Shown here: positions 36,401 to 47,812 of the stretch, piece by piece | How positions within the stretch are numbered: the stretch's first letter is position 1 | Layout: every line of letters starts with the position of its first letter | Origin: Portulaca oleracea | Lineage: Eukaryota; Streptophyta; Magnoliopsida; Caryophyllales; Portulacaceae | Direction of reading: 5' to 3' | Assembly (NCBI GenBank): GCA_029582165.1 | Contig: CM055889.1 | Coordinates: 31,224,927-31,288,926, forward strand | Length of the DNA: 64,000 nucleotides | Program-made: the position numbers and the translations under genes | Notes under the pieces: generated by a model | What the model saw: only the letters and a program-made list of their open reading frames with translations | The model's database searches: none | What the model was told of the DNA's origin: nothing

Positions 36401-36556
36401 GTTGAGTTGTAATTAGAGTTTATTTATGGTTGTTAAGCCTTGTCCATATCTGTGGACGGCGGTAATGCATTCGGATTATATTTCCGCTGCGCTAATCGTT
36501 AGGTTATGAGGTAATTACTGATAATCTGGTGAGATCATGAATCTGGGGGCGTTATA
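33434..36556 (+). repeat. 3' LTR of element C (3123 bp)
   Basis: It starts TATAATAACCTGACCC and ends GGGGGCGTTATA. Both termini differ from the intact TG...CA of the 5' LTR by G-to-A or C-to-T changes, consistent with decay of methylated cytosines. It has a short insertion near 34055-34100 relative to the 5' LTR. The rest matches closely. Confidence 0.9.
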
Positions 36557-36907
36557 TCAACTCTATTGAAGATCTGGGGTGTTGCTCCCCAGGATTCTGT
36601 CCTAGAGTTTCAAGCATTCACCATTAATTTGTCACATTTTTACCACATTATGATTTGAATAGCCTCTAACTTGGACTGTGAATGTGAGATAATTGGTTCT
36701 GAACTGCTTCTGGTCCCTTGTTTGGCTTTTAGTTAATGCAGTACTTTCACTTTGATTGGGATTGCTGTTATAATGAATTCTGCTACAACAATCACTTGGT
36801 GGAAATGCAAAACTCTCTATCATCTGCAACATATCTCCTAATATCAAGTAAATATTTATGCAACAATCTTTTCTTTTCCTCTCAAAATATACATATAATT
36901 CTGCTAG
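36557..36907. other. CACTA-derived spacer between elements C and B
   Basis: This is 351 bp bounded by the TCAAC duplication of element C on the left and the GCTAG duplication of element B on the right. It belongs to the split CACTA unit. No gene or motif is seen. Confidence 0.6.
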
Positions 36908-38428
36908 TGTAGACACTGGATTTGCACTCGATTTATCAATAAAAATTTGGACCGATACCAAACTGGATTATCGTTTCAATAAACAAAGCAAGCAAAACAA
37001 AAAAAAGAAGTGGCCCAGTATAGAAAGAAAACCCGCACGAGTTTTATTTGAAGAGGGCGGCCGAGAACCAAGACAGGCCCCAAGGCGCGCCCAGCCCAGG
37101 GTTCAAAACCCGCGCAGGTTATCTCCGCCAAAACGCGCCGTTTTGGCCATGCCGTCGTCGGCGATCCGCGTATATAAGATGTAAAACCCGCGTGGGTTTT
37201 ATATTTGATAATCCCATGATATTAGCACCATATGGGTTGACCCTTTTGGCTTGACTACGTGATTTGCATGGTATGATCATGGGGATGTGTCCCCTTGATT
37301 TTCCCTCCATTTCCCTCCTAAACCTACAGTTCACCACCTATAAATACCCCCCTCTATTCCATTCATTCTTCACCAATTATCACCAACTTACACCATTATT
37401 CTACCCTTACTCTACTATTATCATAATCCTACATCCACTCTCTCAAAACTCTCTCTATTACATTCATATTACCATTCCCTAACTCTACCAAAATCATCAC
37501 TCACATACTATCCTACTACCATTCTCATACTCATCCTTCCATTTCACTAAGTCAAGGCAAGGTCAAGATCTTCGAACGGCGCATTCGGGCTCCTAAACCA
37601 ACGAGGTTCGCCTTTACGTTTCTTTCATTATTGTTATCTTAATTATGTAATTCATATTTTATCTTCTTTACTTGTGCACATTTTGTACATAAAAATATTG
37701 TTTTATAACGCATGTTAAGAATATAAAGTTTCGAAATCAATTAAACTTCTCCTCGCTCTTTTTCATTTAATGTCGATTTTAGTAGAGTCCGTTTTCTAAC
37801 GGGCGAATTCAAGAATTCTTATAATTCTTGAGTTCGTAGCCTTACCCCCGAGCTTAGAATCGGGTTTCGTAGACCGGAGTTATTTTTATTATTTTTACGG
37901 TTTGTTGATTTCCTTAAATCCGCTGACGACTCTTTTATCCTTTTTAGAATCCGTTTAATTATTTAACATTTGAATTTACACTAAAAATAATTAAACATGA
38001 CTTAACATTTCTCATTCATCACATTCAAGGTTTAAACCGAGAGAAAATGGGCCATGAAACGGTAAAACCCGCACGGGTTTTATGGTTTCTGACCCACTTT
38101 CTCTGGCCCAGGAAAGCGGACGGCCCAGTCCAAGGACTGTCAAAACCCGCGCGGGTTTTGACAGCTCTTGGCGGTCCGGTTGCTTTCTTTTGGGCCTGAA
38201 TTTGCTGTTTGGGCCAATTTTAAGTTATATTTAATATATTTTCGGTGTAATTTCAAGTGTTTAAATAATAAAAAAACAGATTTGTAAAATAAATAAAATT
38301 TCACCACTCCGAAAATGAATTTCGAAAATAAAAATATCCTTATTTAAGGATTAAGCAACCTTAGTCGGCTCCCGATCATTAAGTAGCGCATCACGGAGAA
38401 AAGTGTTCGCTTTTCCCGGGGTCCTACA
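36908..38428 (+). repeat. 5' LTR of element B (1521 bp)
   Basis: It matches 53065-54554 closely. It carries about 35 bp near 38255-38300 that the 3' LTR lacks, and lacks about 34 bp present near 53360-53390. It contains five of the dispersed palindromes. Confidence 0.92.
37339..37346 (+). promoter_or_regulatory. TATA box of the element B 5' LTR
   Basis: TATAAATA sits after TCACCACC and before CCCCCCTCTATTCC, and it is conserved in the 3' LTR. It is the likely promoter for genomic RNA. Confidence 0.65.
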
Positions 38429-38431
38429 GAT

Positions 38432-38449
38432 TGGCGATTCGACTGGGGA
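38432..38449 (+). other. Primer-binding site of element B
   Basis: TGGCGATTCGACTGGGGA lies a few bases after the 5' LTR. It starts TGG, as required to pair with a tRNA CCA end. It resembles the site of element A, and Arg-tRNA is the primer reported for Ogre elements. The tRNA identity is inferred. Confidence 0.6.
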
Positions 38450-39740
38450 CTTAAACTTAAAAAGAGGGTAAAACTTGAAAAAATCGAATTAAATTGAAAT
38501 TGTAAAAGGGGGAAGTTGATTTGTTTCGCAATTTTATAATTCTTTTTAGGCATCTTTTGCATATCGGGCCACTAATCGCGTCTTTTGACACGTTAGCACA
38601 AAGGCGACGGTTAAGTTATACCTAGGTGATTCCCTTGAGAGCGGGTAGGCCACTACTTGTGTGATGCACTCTACATCGCCAATCATTTGGTCTCTCCTCT
38701 CCCCGTGTTATACTCAAAGGGCTTCCTTGAAGTTCTTTGAGCAATATCTCGCACTCCTCACCTAAAGGTATGGGGTACGGAGAGGAAAACGTGCGGTAGA
38801 CCATGTAATCCAACCATAGAAAAATCCATGAACATAGAACCTTGGTTTAGGGTATCCCTTCATGATGTATGCTATGTGCTATGTGCTACCCCTTCCCCTT
38901 TTGTTTTCTTTTGTTTTAGAGTTGACTCTAGTTTAGAGGTTTTGTATTAGTCCATGTAAAATTTATTGGGTTGAGAAAATGATTATTTATTAATTAGAAT
39001 AATTAACTCTAAAAAAGCATCATGGTTAACCCAAGTGGAAGGTCCCATTTATGCTTAAAAGGTAATTATTTTAATTAACAAATAAAAATTGACTCGCCTT
39101 TGATGATATTATATGGCCCTTTGCAAAACTCTCTTAACGAAGGTCCAAAAATTAATTAAAAAGTTCAACAAAGTAAATGGATAGCATTTTAGATTGCATA
39201 ATAGTCACTAGACTCGAGAAAATTAATTTTTCGATTTAATTAATAAATCCGCCACACTTATGGCCGGCCTATTGTTAGGCCCAACCATACTGGATTTATT
39301 GATTAGGCTCATAAATTAATTACGACTCGCTTATTGTTGACTTCATTCAATCCTTTATATTATCCATTTTCCTCGACAAAAAGAAAAAAGAAAGAAAAAT
39401 GCAATAAAAGAGGGAAAAAAAATGGGCCGTCAGTTTTGTTAAAACATTATTCTAGTTCGCATAATAGTCATTATGATTTGAGCTGTTTGAATTGTTGGGC
39501 GAAGTTATGGATTCTCCTTAAAACAGTCGGCCGCGATTTTGGCCCATCCGAATTGAGAAACACTGACTTGAACCTAATGATTCGTGACCCGCTCGCTATG
39601 ATTGGCTTTGTGCGACCCTTTATAATGTTTTGTCCATAGGTCCATATAGAGTTAGGTCATGCACTCCCAAAAAATGGGTGAGTCGCTTGTGTCAGCATAT
39701 ATGTGTCGAGTCAGCTAGGATCATATAGGTCTCTTAGGGC
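38450..39740 (+). other. Leader of element B
   Basis: 1.3 kb of untranslated leader between the primer-binding site and gag. Its first 0.8 kb aligns with 23061-23935 of element A and its last 0.3 kb with the start of 14540-16030. No gene is seen. Confidence 0.65.
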
Positions 39741-41540
39741 ATGCATGCATCGAGTAGTACGTGTCAGAGTGTGTCATTGAGTGTTCTAACTTTGAATTTC
39801 CATGCAGGCATCATTGGTGATCGACTCCGCGCCCGTATTCGAGATCCGCGAACTGGTCGTTTGATTCCGAACCCACATTACTATCCATCTACGACTAGCG
39901 ACAACACCATGTCTGGAGAGCAATTCCAAGATATCCCGGTCCAAAGCACTGAAGCTAACATCACGAAGCATTTGGAGGAGCTCTACACCAAGATGCAAGG
40001 TCTGGTCTTCGCCAATTCCCTAGAGCAAGAGCAGAAGATGAGCAAAAGGCTGAATGAACAACAACATGTGATGGATGGCATGCTGCAAGCCATCACTAAG
40101 ATCAACACCAAGTTAGGCTTGAATGCTGAAGAGGATGACGAAGAAATGCATGGATATGAATCTGAACCTGAAATCATCATGATATCCCCAGATTCTGGAG
40201 GAACGGGGATATCTAAGGCTAAGGTTAACACGCTTGAAAAGTCTACAAGGGATCCCGCTGTTAAAGCTCTTGAGCAGAAGTTAGAAAGCCTCACCAAGGA
40301 AATGAGTTCTGTTCCGGCTTTTGCTGACAAGTACTTAGAGGTTCCATTACCTGTTCAGCTAACTTTGAAGATAGCTGACAAAGTTGAAGTGCCGAATATT
40401 AGGTTCAAACCTTCTGAGAACCCTATTCATCATGTGGAGGAGTTCATGAGTTTGGCACCCTTAAATCGAATTGATGTTGACCTATACTCTACTATCTTCC
40501 CATCCACCCTAGATGGAGAAGCAAAAGTATGGTATCACGCTCTGTCACCCCAAATCAAAGCCAACTGGACTGAATTGTTCAAGGCTTTCATCCACCACTA
40601 CACACGCATCCAGAAGTAACAAGTTACAGTGGATGATCTAACCACCATGAAGCAGCGGGATGACGAGTCCTTTATGGATTACTTTAAGAGGTGGCATACG
40701 AAATTTTCCCACATCGACGAGACAATTCGTCTTCGTCTACAGTTATCTACTTTTAAGCAAGGACTCAAGAGCAGCCTATCCAAGCACTTGGGGTATCATG
40801 TCGTCAAAGATTTTGATTACTTGAAGGACATCTGTGTCCAATTAGAAGCCATGCACAATGATAAGACAACTTCGCCTGGATGGAAAGGGTCCAGCTCCAA
40901 CAGGAGGGCTACTAGTGCAGCTAGCCACCCTCCTAAAATCATGGAGACTAACTCTATCCAGCGCAAGGGGCCTTACGTACCGAAATATGAGACTTATACA
41001 CCATTGGATGTTCCTTACTCTCAGGATCTCGACCGTTTAGTCAAGAAGGGTATTCTGGTTTTGCCCTTACCGAAGGAAGAGCCAGAAATCAAGGGCAGAA
41101 ATTGGAACGCCAACCAATTTTGCCGCTATCACCGTTCCCGAGGCCATGACACTGAGAAATGTTGGACTCTAAGGAACAAGATAGAAGATATGATAAGGGT
41201 CGGGACGCTACCAATGTCGAAAGCCACTAAGAAACCAAAAAATCAAAGTAATCCTATGCCAGAGCATGCAAATGCTATTTTATGTGGGGATTTCAACTTC
41301 GACCCCTCTGCTTTGTTTGTAAAAACAGGGCAACCTGTCCCCGAGATAATTGGGTTCCCCGAAGGTCTATCCATCCATGGTATTTGGGACAATGATGAGA
41401 ATGATGAGCACGAGCATTATGAGACAGAATGGATGGAGAAAGACGAACCAGATGACGTAACATTCCTTACTCGGTCTGGCCGCCACAACAATAACAAGAA
41501 TACCACCATCCTAGTGGCCATTCCTAACCCTATACAACAA
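39741..41540 (+). pseudogene. Gag of element B, one in-frame stop
   Basis: Gag forms the particle and packages retrotransposon RNA. The frame starts at ATG 39741; an inner ATG at 39909 is an alternative start. Early residues are hydrophilic with a coiled-coil-like stretch (about 39960-40120). The retrotransposon gag core follows, with FKPSENPIHHVEEF, AKVWYHALSP and MDYFKRWHTKF. A zinc-knuckle-like CRYHRSRGHDTEKC lies at about 41120-41165. A TAA at 40617-40619 interrupts the frame, which continues in the same phase on both sides, so a single base change explains it. Gag and protease share one frame. Confidence 0.88.
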
Positions 41541-43096
41541 CTAGTGATGACAATTAGACCTCTCTTGAAGACCCTCTTCTTTCTCAACTCAAAAAGACTA
41601 GGGCTAAGGTCACCATATGGCAACTCATATGCACTTCACATGCTCATAGGCAGAAGATGTTGGATGCCCTTTACAGCACTCACGGTATCACCTACAACAA
41701 CTCCTGAAACTTTGGTTGCTCATGTGGCTACCCAGCAAGAGATGATCACCTTAAGGATTGAAGATCTACCTAAGGGAGGGGCATCTCACAACAAAGCCCT
41801 ATACCTCATGGTGCAATGTTCCAACAAAACTATCCCACTGGTTTTGGTGGACAACGGTTCGTCTGTAAACGTGTGCCCTTGGAGGACGGCACAGAAATTG
41901 GGAGTACAACAATAACACTTGGCTCAAAATGGTGTACAACTCAGGGCTTATGACAATTCACCCCGGAAGTTTGTCGGATCTGTGGTGTTGCCCATTACTA
42001 CCGGTTAGCGTCACTCGGAATGTGGAGTCCGGCCTCTTTCAATTTGCTAATAGGGAGGCCATGGCTTCACGAGTGTAATGCTATAGTATCCACCTTACAT
42101 CAGAAGGTGAAAATGTTGGTTGAAGGCCAAGTGATCACTATCTCAGGAGAATCTATCAATGCTGTTTTCACTCCTAAACAGTCAACTCTTGAGGTGGAGC
42201 ACAACTCGATGGACGAAGAACTCCACAATTTTGAGCTCATGGCAATGATGAGCGAGGATGGAGCACCTTTTGACTTCGATCCCTACTCAAATCCCAAGGT
42301 ACATGCTATGCTCAAGAAACAAGGATATTTCCCTGGAATGCCGCTAGGGAGGAATCCGAAGAAAAAAATCCCTCCTGTATTCAAGACCTTTAAGCAAAAG
42401 GGAAGATTTGGCTTAGGGTATAAACCAACCGAGAAGGAGGTCAGGTTCGCTAAAATGGCTATCGTTGAACAGAAGAGAATGGACAATCCTCCCACTTTAT
42501 TCCAGATGAAGCCCTATCCACTCACTCTGAATGGACAGTTTGTTAGGGAAGGTGATGACTTCCCCTATTATGGGTTTCCTGAGCCATTCTATCTGAAGAA
42601 CAAAGGAGTTCAAGTCGCTGGATTAGAAGTCTTCATCGATTGCTCCATTAATATGGCTACTGTCTTTATTCCCGCTCGGGACAAACAGCCTCCATTGGAA
42701 TGGACTCATCTTGCTGGGAGCAACATTTTTGGCATGCTGTTTGGACAAGAAGCTATCCCGGAGAAGTCTGAAGTTGATGTTGTTGTCGCTGCGCTGTCTA
42801 ACCTAAGCTTTGATCCAAGTCTCATGATTGCTGAAGACGGAGGAGTTAAGGCGATCTCGTGGGTCGACGCTGAGGAGAATAATTTTACTTTATCTGTAGG
42901 AGAGTCTGTTCCTAAGGACATAGAGTCAAGTTTTAATGGTTTAGAGTCAAGTGAGTCTGGTCTTGAGTCTGCTGGCGATGTATTCCTTTCAGCATTCAAT
43001 AAGATGAACCTTTCTGCTTACTCTGATTCTTCTTTCCCCTCTTCCCTGAACTGCTGCGCTAAAAATAGTCTGGAATTTAATAAACCCTTAAAATAA
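41541..43096 (+). pseudogene. Protease and G-patch region of element B, stop and frameshift
   Basis: The aspartic protease site is VLVDNGSSVNVCPW (about 41844-41885); plant Tat elements show the same D-N-G-S. A stop at 41913-41915 and a phase change before 42020 break the domain; NLLIGRPWLH at about 42044 is its conserved C-terminal part. From about 42290, QGYFPGMPLGRNP and KGRFGLGYKPTEKE form a G-patch-like segment found between protease and RT in this lineage; G-patches bind RNA or RNA helicases in other proteins. A TAA at 43094 ends the frame. Confidence 0.83.
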
Positions 43097-43126
43097 ATTT
43101 CTAATGAACATGAGCATAAAACAGCG

Positions 43127-44560
43127 GTGTTGGAAGACACCATTACCATAGACGTGGGAACTGAAGAACAACCTCGTGAATTGAAGTTAGGTAGCTCGCT
43201 CACAGTAGAAGAACAGGTAGCATTCACGGAGCTTCTCAAGGAATTTGTGGATGTATTCACATGGTCCTATGAGGACATGCCTGGGATTGACAGAGAAATT
43301 GCGGAACATACTATACCTTTGCTTCCTAATGCGAAGCCAGTTTGACAAAAGGCTAGAAGGATCAAGCCTGAATGGGCTAAGAAGATCGAGAAGAAGTGAT
43401 CAAGCAGCTTAACGCTAAGTTCATTAAAGCAGTCCAATACCCCGAGTGGATTGCTAACATTGTCCCAGTACCCAAGAAAGATGGGAAGGTGCGCATGTGC
43501 GTAGATTTTCGAGACCTCAACAAAGCCAGTCCCAAGGATAGTTTCCCATTACCACATATCAACGTATTAGTGGATAACACTTGCGGACATGAGCTACTAT
43601 CTTTTATGGATGGATATGCGGGTTATAATCAAATCAAAATGGCGGAAGATGACATGGAGAAAACCTCATTCACTACACCATGGGAAACATACTGTTATGT
43701 GGTTATGCCTTTTGGTCTCAAAAATGCTGGGGCAACATACCAACAGACAGCCAACACCCTACTTCATGATATGATGCATATAGAGGTAGAGGTTTATGTG
43801 GATGACATGATCGTAAAGTCCAAAACAAGGGAAGGGCTACAAAATGCGACTCAACCCAGCAAAGTGCACCTTCGGTGTCACCTCTGGGAAGCTGCTAGGC
43901 TATGTGGTTAGCCAACGAGGCATTGAAGTTGACCCTTCGAAGATAAAGGCTATCCAAGAGTTGCAGCCACCTAGGACAGAAAAAGAGATAAGGGGTTTCC
44001 TAGGACGAGTCCAATATATCAGCAGGTTCATCTCAAAGCTCACCATGACGTGTGAACCTTTGTTCAAGAAACTAAAGAAAGGAAGAAAAATAGAATGGGA
44101 CGATCAATGTCAAGTGGCCTTCGACAAAATCAAGGAATATTTGCAACATCCTCCAGTCCTCATGCCAGCGGTACCAGATGAGCCTCTACTTCTTTACCTT
44201 ACCGTGACTAGCTCTACAATGGGGGCTATGCTAGCTCAGAAGGTTAAAGGTCAAGAGAGCGCCATCTACTACTTGAGCAAGAAATTCTTGGACTACGAAA
44301 GTCGATATGCTGAAATAGAGAAAATGGCTCTTTCGCTAGTATGGGCCACCAAGAAGTTAAGACATTACATGCTTTCACATACTGTATATGTCATAGCTGA
44401 GAATAATCCCATCAAGTTTATCATGGAGCAACCTACCATCAACAACTGCATTGCTCGATGGGTGGTCATGCTTTCAGAGTTCAATCTCCTATACTTACCT
44501 CAGAAGTCCATCAAGGGACGAGTTCTTTCAGATTTCCTGGCTGCTTCACCATCAGAGGAA
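43127..44560 (+). pseudogene. Reverse transcriptase and RNase H of element B, broken
   Basis: RT copies the element RNA into DNA. A stop at 43343-43345 and a phase change before 43396 lie upstream of the catalytic core. The core has KVRMCVDFRDLNKA, VMPFGLKNAGATYQ and the YVDDM active site (Asp codons 43801-43806). Around 43835 a deletion removes part of the thumb and shifts the frame. The frame from 43844 runs NPAKCTFGV and LLGYVVSQRGIEV, then the RT connection and the ordinary RNase H with YLSKKFLDYESRYAEIEKMA. The original RNase H acidic residues look eroded (YLTVTSST where an Asp is usual). Confidence 0.9.
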
Positions 44561-44589
44561 CCTCCAAGCACTCATTTGGAATTCTCAAA

Positions 44590-44920
44590 TGAGGATGTAT
44601 TTTTCACTGACGAAATAATATGGGAAATGTATTTCGACAGAGCTTCTAACCAAATGGGCTGCGGAGAGGGAGTTTTATTGATCTCTCCAGAAGGGGCACA
44701 TGTCCCTGTATCAGTGAAGTTGGACTTTGATGCTACTAACAATGCTGCAGAATATGAAGCATGTATCAAGGGTGTGCAAGCTGCCTTGGCTTTAGGCATA
44801 TGCCATGTAAAAGTCTTTGGGGATTCTAGCCTCATCATTAATCAGGCTAAAAATACATGGAAGGTCCGGAATGAATGTCTCATGGCCTATCAACAGAAGC
44901 TCTTGGGACTTGCTGACCAA
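44590..44920 (+). pseudogene. Second (archaeal-type) RNase H of element B
   Basis: This extra RNase H after the ordinary one is a hallmark of the Tat lineage. The motifs are MYFDRAS (Asp codon 44636), NNAAEYEACIKG (Glu codon 44750) and VFGDSSLIINQ (Asp codon 44822), so the three acidic residues are present. The usual Gly after the first Asp is Arg here. The frame is open with integrase downstream. Confidence 0.85.
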
Positions 44921-46126
44921 TTTGAGCAAGAGTTGGATGCTCGAGGACAGCGAGCGGTTAGGCCCCTAGCAGCACAATACTGCTTGATCCAAGATCGACT
45001 CTATAAGAAATCACCTACGGGCATTAATTTGCTATGCATCGATGCTAAGAGTGCCAAGGAGATCATGACTACTGTACACGGGGGAGAGTGCGGTCCCCAC
45101 ATGAATGGACGAATGTTAGCAAAGAAGATTCAAAGGGCTGGTTACTATTGGTCCACTATGGAGGCAGATTGCTTAGAGTTCTTTCGAAAGTGCCATAAAT
45201 GCCAAGAATATGCTAACCTACAACATCATCCCCCGTCATACCTGACTATTTTGACATCTCCACGGCCATTCTCGGTATGGGGTATTGACATCATTGGCAA
45301 GATACACCCAACCGGAACAGGAGGACATGAGTACATATTGGTCGCCATCGATTATTTCACTAAATGGGTAGAGGCAGCCTCGTTTGCCAAACTCACATCA
45401 AAACACGTGGCCAAATTCATCCTTCAAAACATCATATGTCGATACGGAGTGCCTCATGAGATCATTAGTGATAATGGAAGCCATTTTCGAAAGGAGATAG
45501 AAGCTTTGCTCGCCACTTGCAAAATCCAGCATCATCGGTCTTCGCCTTACTGACCTCAAGCCAATGGAGTTGTGGAAGCGGCTAATAAGACAGTGTCTGG
45601 GATTATTAAGAAGATGGTTGCGACTTACAAGGATTGGCCAGATAAATTAGCATTTGCACTATGGGGATACCGAACCTCTATACGAACTGCTACGGGGGCA
45701 ACGCCGTATTCCTTGGTATATGGGATGGAGGCAGTCTTACCAATTGAAGTAGCGATCCCTTCGTTACGGATAGTGGCTGAAAGTCAGTTGCCAGAAGCAG
45801 AATGGGCTAGGGCAAGGTTCGAGGAGCTGATGTTGATGGATGAAAGGCGATGGAGAGCATTACATAATGTGCAAGTATACCAAAGTAGAATCACTCGAGC
45901 TTTTAATGAGAAGGTGAAAAGTCGTTCGCTTCGAGTAGGCGATTTGGTGCTTAAGGAGATGAGGGCACCTATACAGGATCCAAGGGGAAAGGTTGCGCCT
46001 AATTAGAAGGGTCCTTACATGATTAAGGATATTTTTCCAGGAGGAGCAGCTCGGCTCGCTACCATGGATGGAGAAGATATAATTCAGCCCACAAATTTGG
46101 ATCAACTCAAGCGATACTATGCTTAA
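44921..46126 (+). pseudogene. Integrase of element B, two in-frame stops
   Basis: Integrase inserts the DNA copy into the chromosome. The zinc-binding HHCC module is seen as VHGGECGPHMNG followed by CHKCQEYA. The catalytic triad is WGIDIIG (Asp 45287), ISDNGSHF (Asp 45470) and NGVVEAANK (Glu 45575). TGA at 45551 falls between SPY and PQANG, and TAG at 46004 lies near the C-terminus; both keep phase. The frame ends at TAA 46124-46126. The C-terminal part contains LRVGDLVL, the usual integrase C-terminal core. There is no chromodomain, as expected for Tat elements. Confidence 0.9.
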
Positions 46127-46403
46127 TACGACCAAGCAGCTGGAAAGCCAATTTTCAGACACTTGGGATATATTTAATGAATGCTCATGTACTTAAGGAA
46201 AATAAAGTTTGCAAGAACACAATATTTGTGAACGGATATTTCTCCTTTATTAAGTGAAAATCTAAGTGCATTATTTGTAACATAAGAAAATTTGAAAGGC
46301 ATCATTAAATAAAAGATTATTCTGGCAAAGCAGTTTCAGTTCCTTCACTACATCCATCTTCTAATCTTATTTCACCTTCTCCACTTCGCCAGTTGTCTCA
46401 TGG

Positions 46404-47812
46404 TCAGTCTCCATGTCCGTTAGGAGCTTTCTCTTTGTCCTTGGGCTTATAGGCCCGCCTACCTGGTTTTCGTGCCTCAACCCTCGGACCCAGTCTATCT
46501 TTCACTGAGTCTCTTGCGCCAAGGCGGTCCTTTACCGATGTACGAGGACCCAGCCTTTCCTTCGCTGATGTTTGCCTTCGTTTCGTTTCCCCAACACGGC
46601 GAGATTCAATAGCAGCAATCAGCCATCCATGAGAACCAGCGTCGGCAATGTGAGACACACGTACCTTTGGCGGGGATTTGAGAGTTGGTCTTCTTTCCCA
46701 ATAGTTCAACCATGACTCAATCATCGAACTTCGAAGCTTCAGTTGATCGGGAGTTTCACACAGAAGCCCGGGAATATCCTGCTTTCGACCCATTTGACAC
46801 TTCACTCGCGCCGAAAAATAAAAAGTCATGTGCGTCAAGCCGGCAAGACACACAAAAGCATTGCGGAAATCATGGGTCACATATTCAGAAATGTGCCACC
46901 ATTCGATCCACCATGAGATCTCCCGAGGCTCCTTTAAGAAAGCAATCCATTCCGTTACAGAGTGGAGGTCGGTGTACTTCCTCTTTCTCTGACAATAGTT
47001 CGCCAACGCCGATGAAGTCCGGGGCTCTTCAATGAGGCCCAAATGCTCCATTAACTAGATCTGTCCAACAGTTAGCCAGGGTTAGATTGTACACCAATTC
47101 TCCCTAACTAAAAAAAAAAAGCAGAAAACCCGCGCGGGTTTTGTAAACAGTAGAGACAGAAAAGTCAGACAATGGCAAAAAGTAGGAATGAAATACCTGA
47201 AGTAGCAGCGGACTCCCTCGAAAGTCATGTTCTGGATTCGGATCATCCAAGCGCATCATGGTTTCCGCTAACATTAGGGGCACGAGATTGTAGCCTCGGG
47301 ACATGTCATCGACAATTTGAATTAAATTCGCCGGTCCGGTTCTTTTGCCGCCGTGATAAAAGCAAAACTCGCCGAGAAGACATAATACGAGCGCTCGCAC
47401 TCCTATCACGGGGCCATACTCCAAGGTATCGGGCGATTGAAAATATTCAACTATCGTTTGGAAGTTACCTTTTCGCCGAATATTGCACTTCCGATAACCC
47501 GAGAGGAAGACATAAGACCTCCTTGTATTGCTTGGGGATGTCCATTGGTGTTGGAGGCGACGTCGGCCGAGCAAAGTGATTTGTCCCTAAGATTGAGGAC
47601 CATTCCTCCGGAAGCGGACACAACTCCTTCCACGCGAAGCGAAAGACATGCATCTTCGGATCCCAGAAAGTCTCCGCCGCACGAAGAAAGTCGTGATTAA
47701 TCCTCACTTGACGAAGACTCATCAAGCTCGTTAACTTGTATCTACCGAGCTCTTTCTTCTCTTCTTTGGATAAGGTGCTCATCCAAGTCGCAAGTTTCTT
47801 CTCGAAAGCCAT
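46404..47812 (-). pseudogene. Antisense gene 1 in element B: plant-mobile-domain-like protein
   Basis: Exon 1 runs 47812-47197 and exon 2 runs 47054-46404, with a GT-AG intron of 142 bp (47055-47196) that holds one palindrome copy. The protein starts MAFEKKLATWMSTLSKEEKK. FWDPKMHVFRFAWKELCPLP resembles the core of plant-mobile-domain / aminotransferase-like proteins common in plant repeats. GPANLIQIVDDM and LMLAETMMRLD follow. Exon 2 has SWWIEWWHI and a basic C-terminus with repeated DRLGPR-type units. A frameshift lies near 47465 in exon 1. The gene runs opposite to gag-pol. Molecular function is unknown; relatives (MAIN/MAIL) act in nuclear silencing and meristem maintenance. Confidence 0.75.

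Larger units (their letters stand above)
27097..36556 (+). mobile_element. Element C: non-autonomous LTR retrotransposon, 9460 bp
   Basis: Two long direct repeats bound a 3.26-kb interior that has no gag or pol frame. The 5-bp target duplication TCAAC lies at 27092-27096 and 36557-36561. The primer-binding site matches initiator Met-tRNA. The sequence before the 3' LTR (TTCGAGGACGAAACTTTC, then TTTAAGGGGG) is typical of chromovirus (Del/Tekay-type) Ty3/gypsy elements. It is therefore a large, deleted derivative needing proteins in trans. It is inserted in the CACTA unit. Confidence 0.88.

Noticed and set aside
36858..37254. Open frames over the element B 5' LTR containing KPARV
   Set aside because: KPARV is the translation of the palindrome; the frames start outside the element or end at random.
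46685..47035. Plus-strand open frame opposite antisense gene 1
   Set aside because: It is a shadow of exon 2 of the antisense gene, which has introns in phase and a recognisable family.
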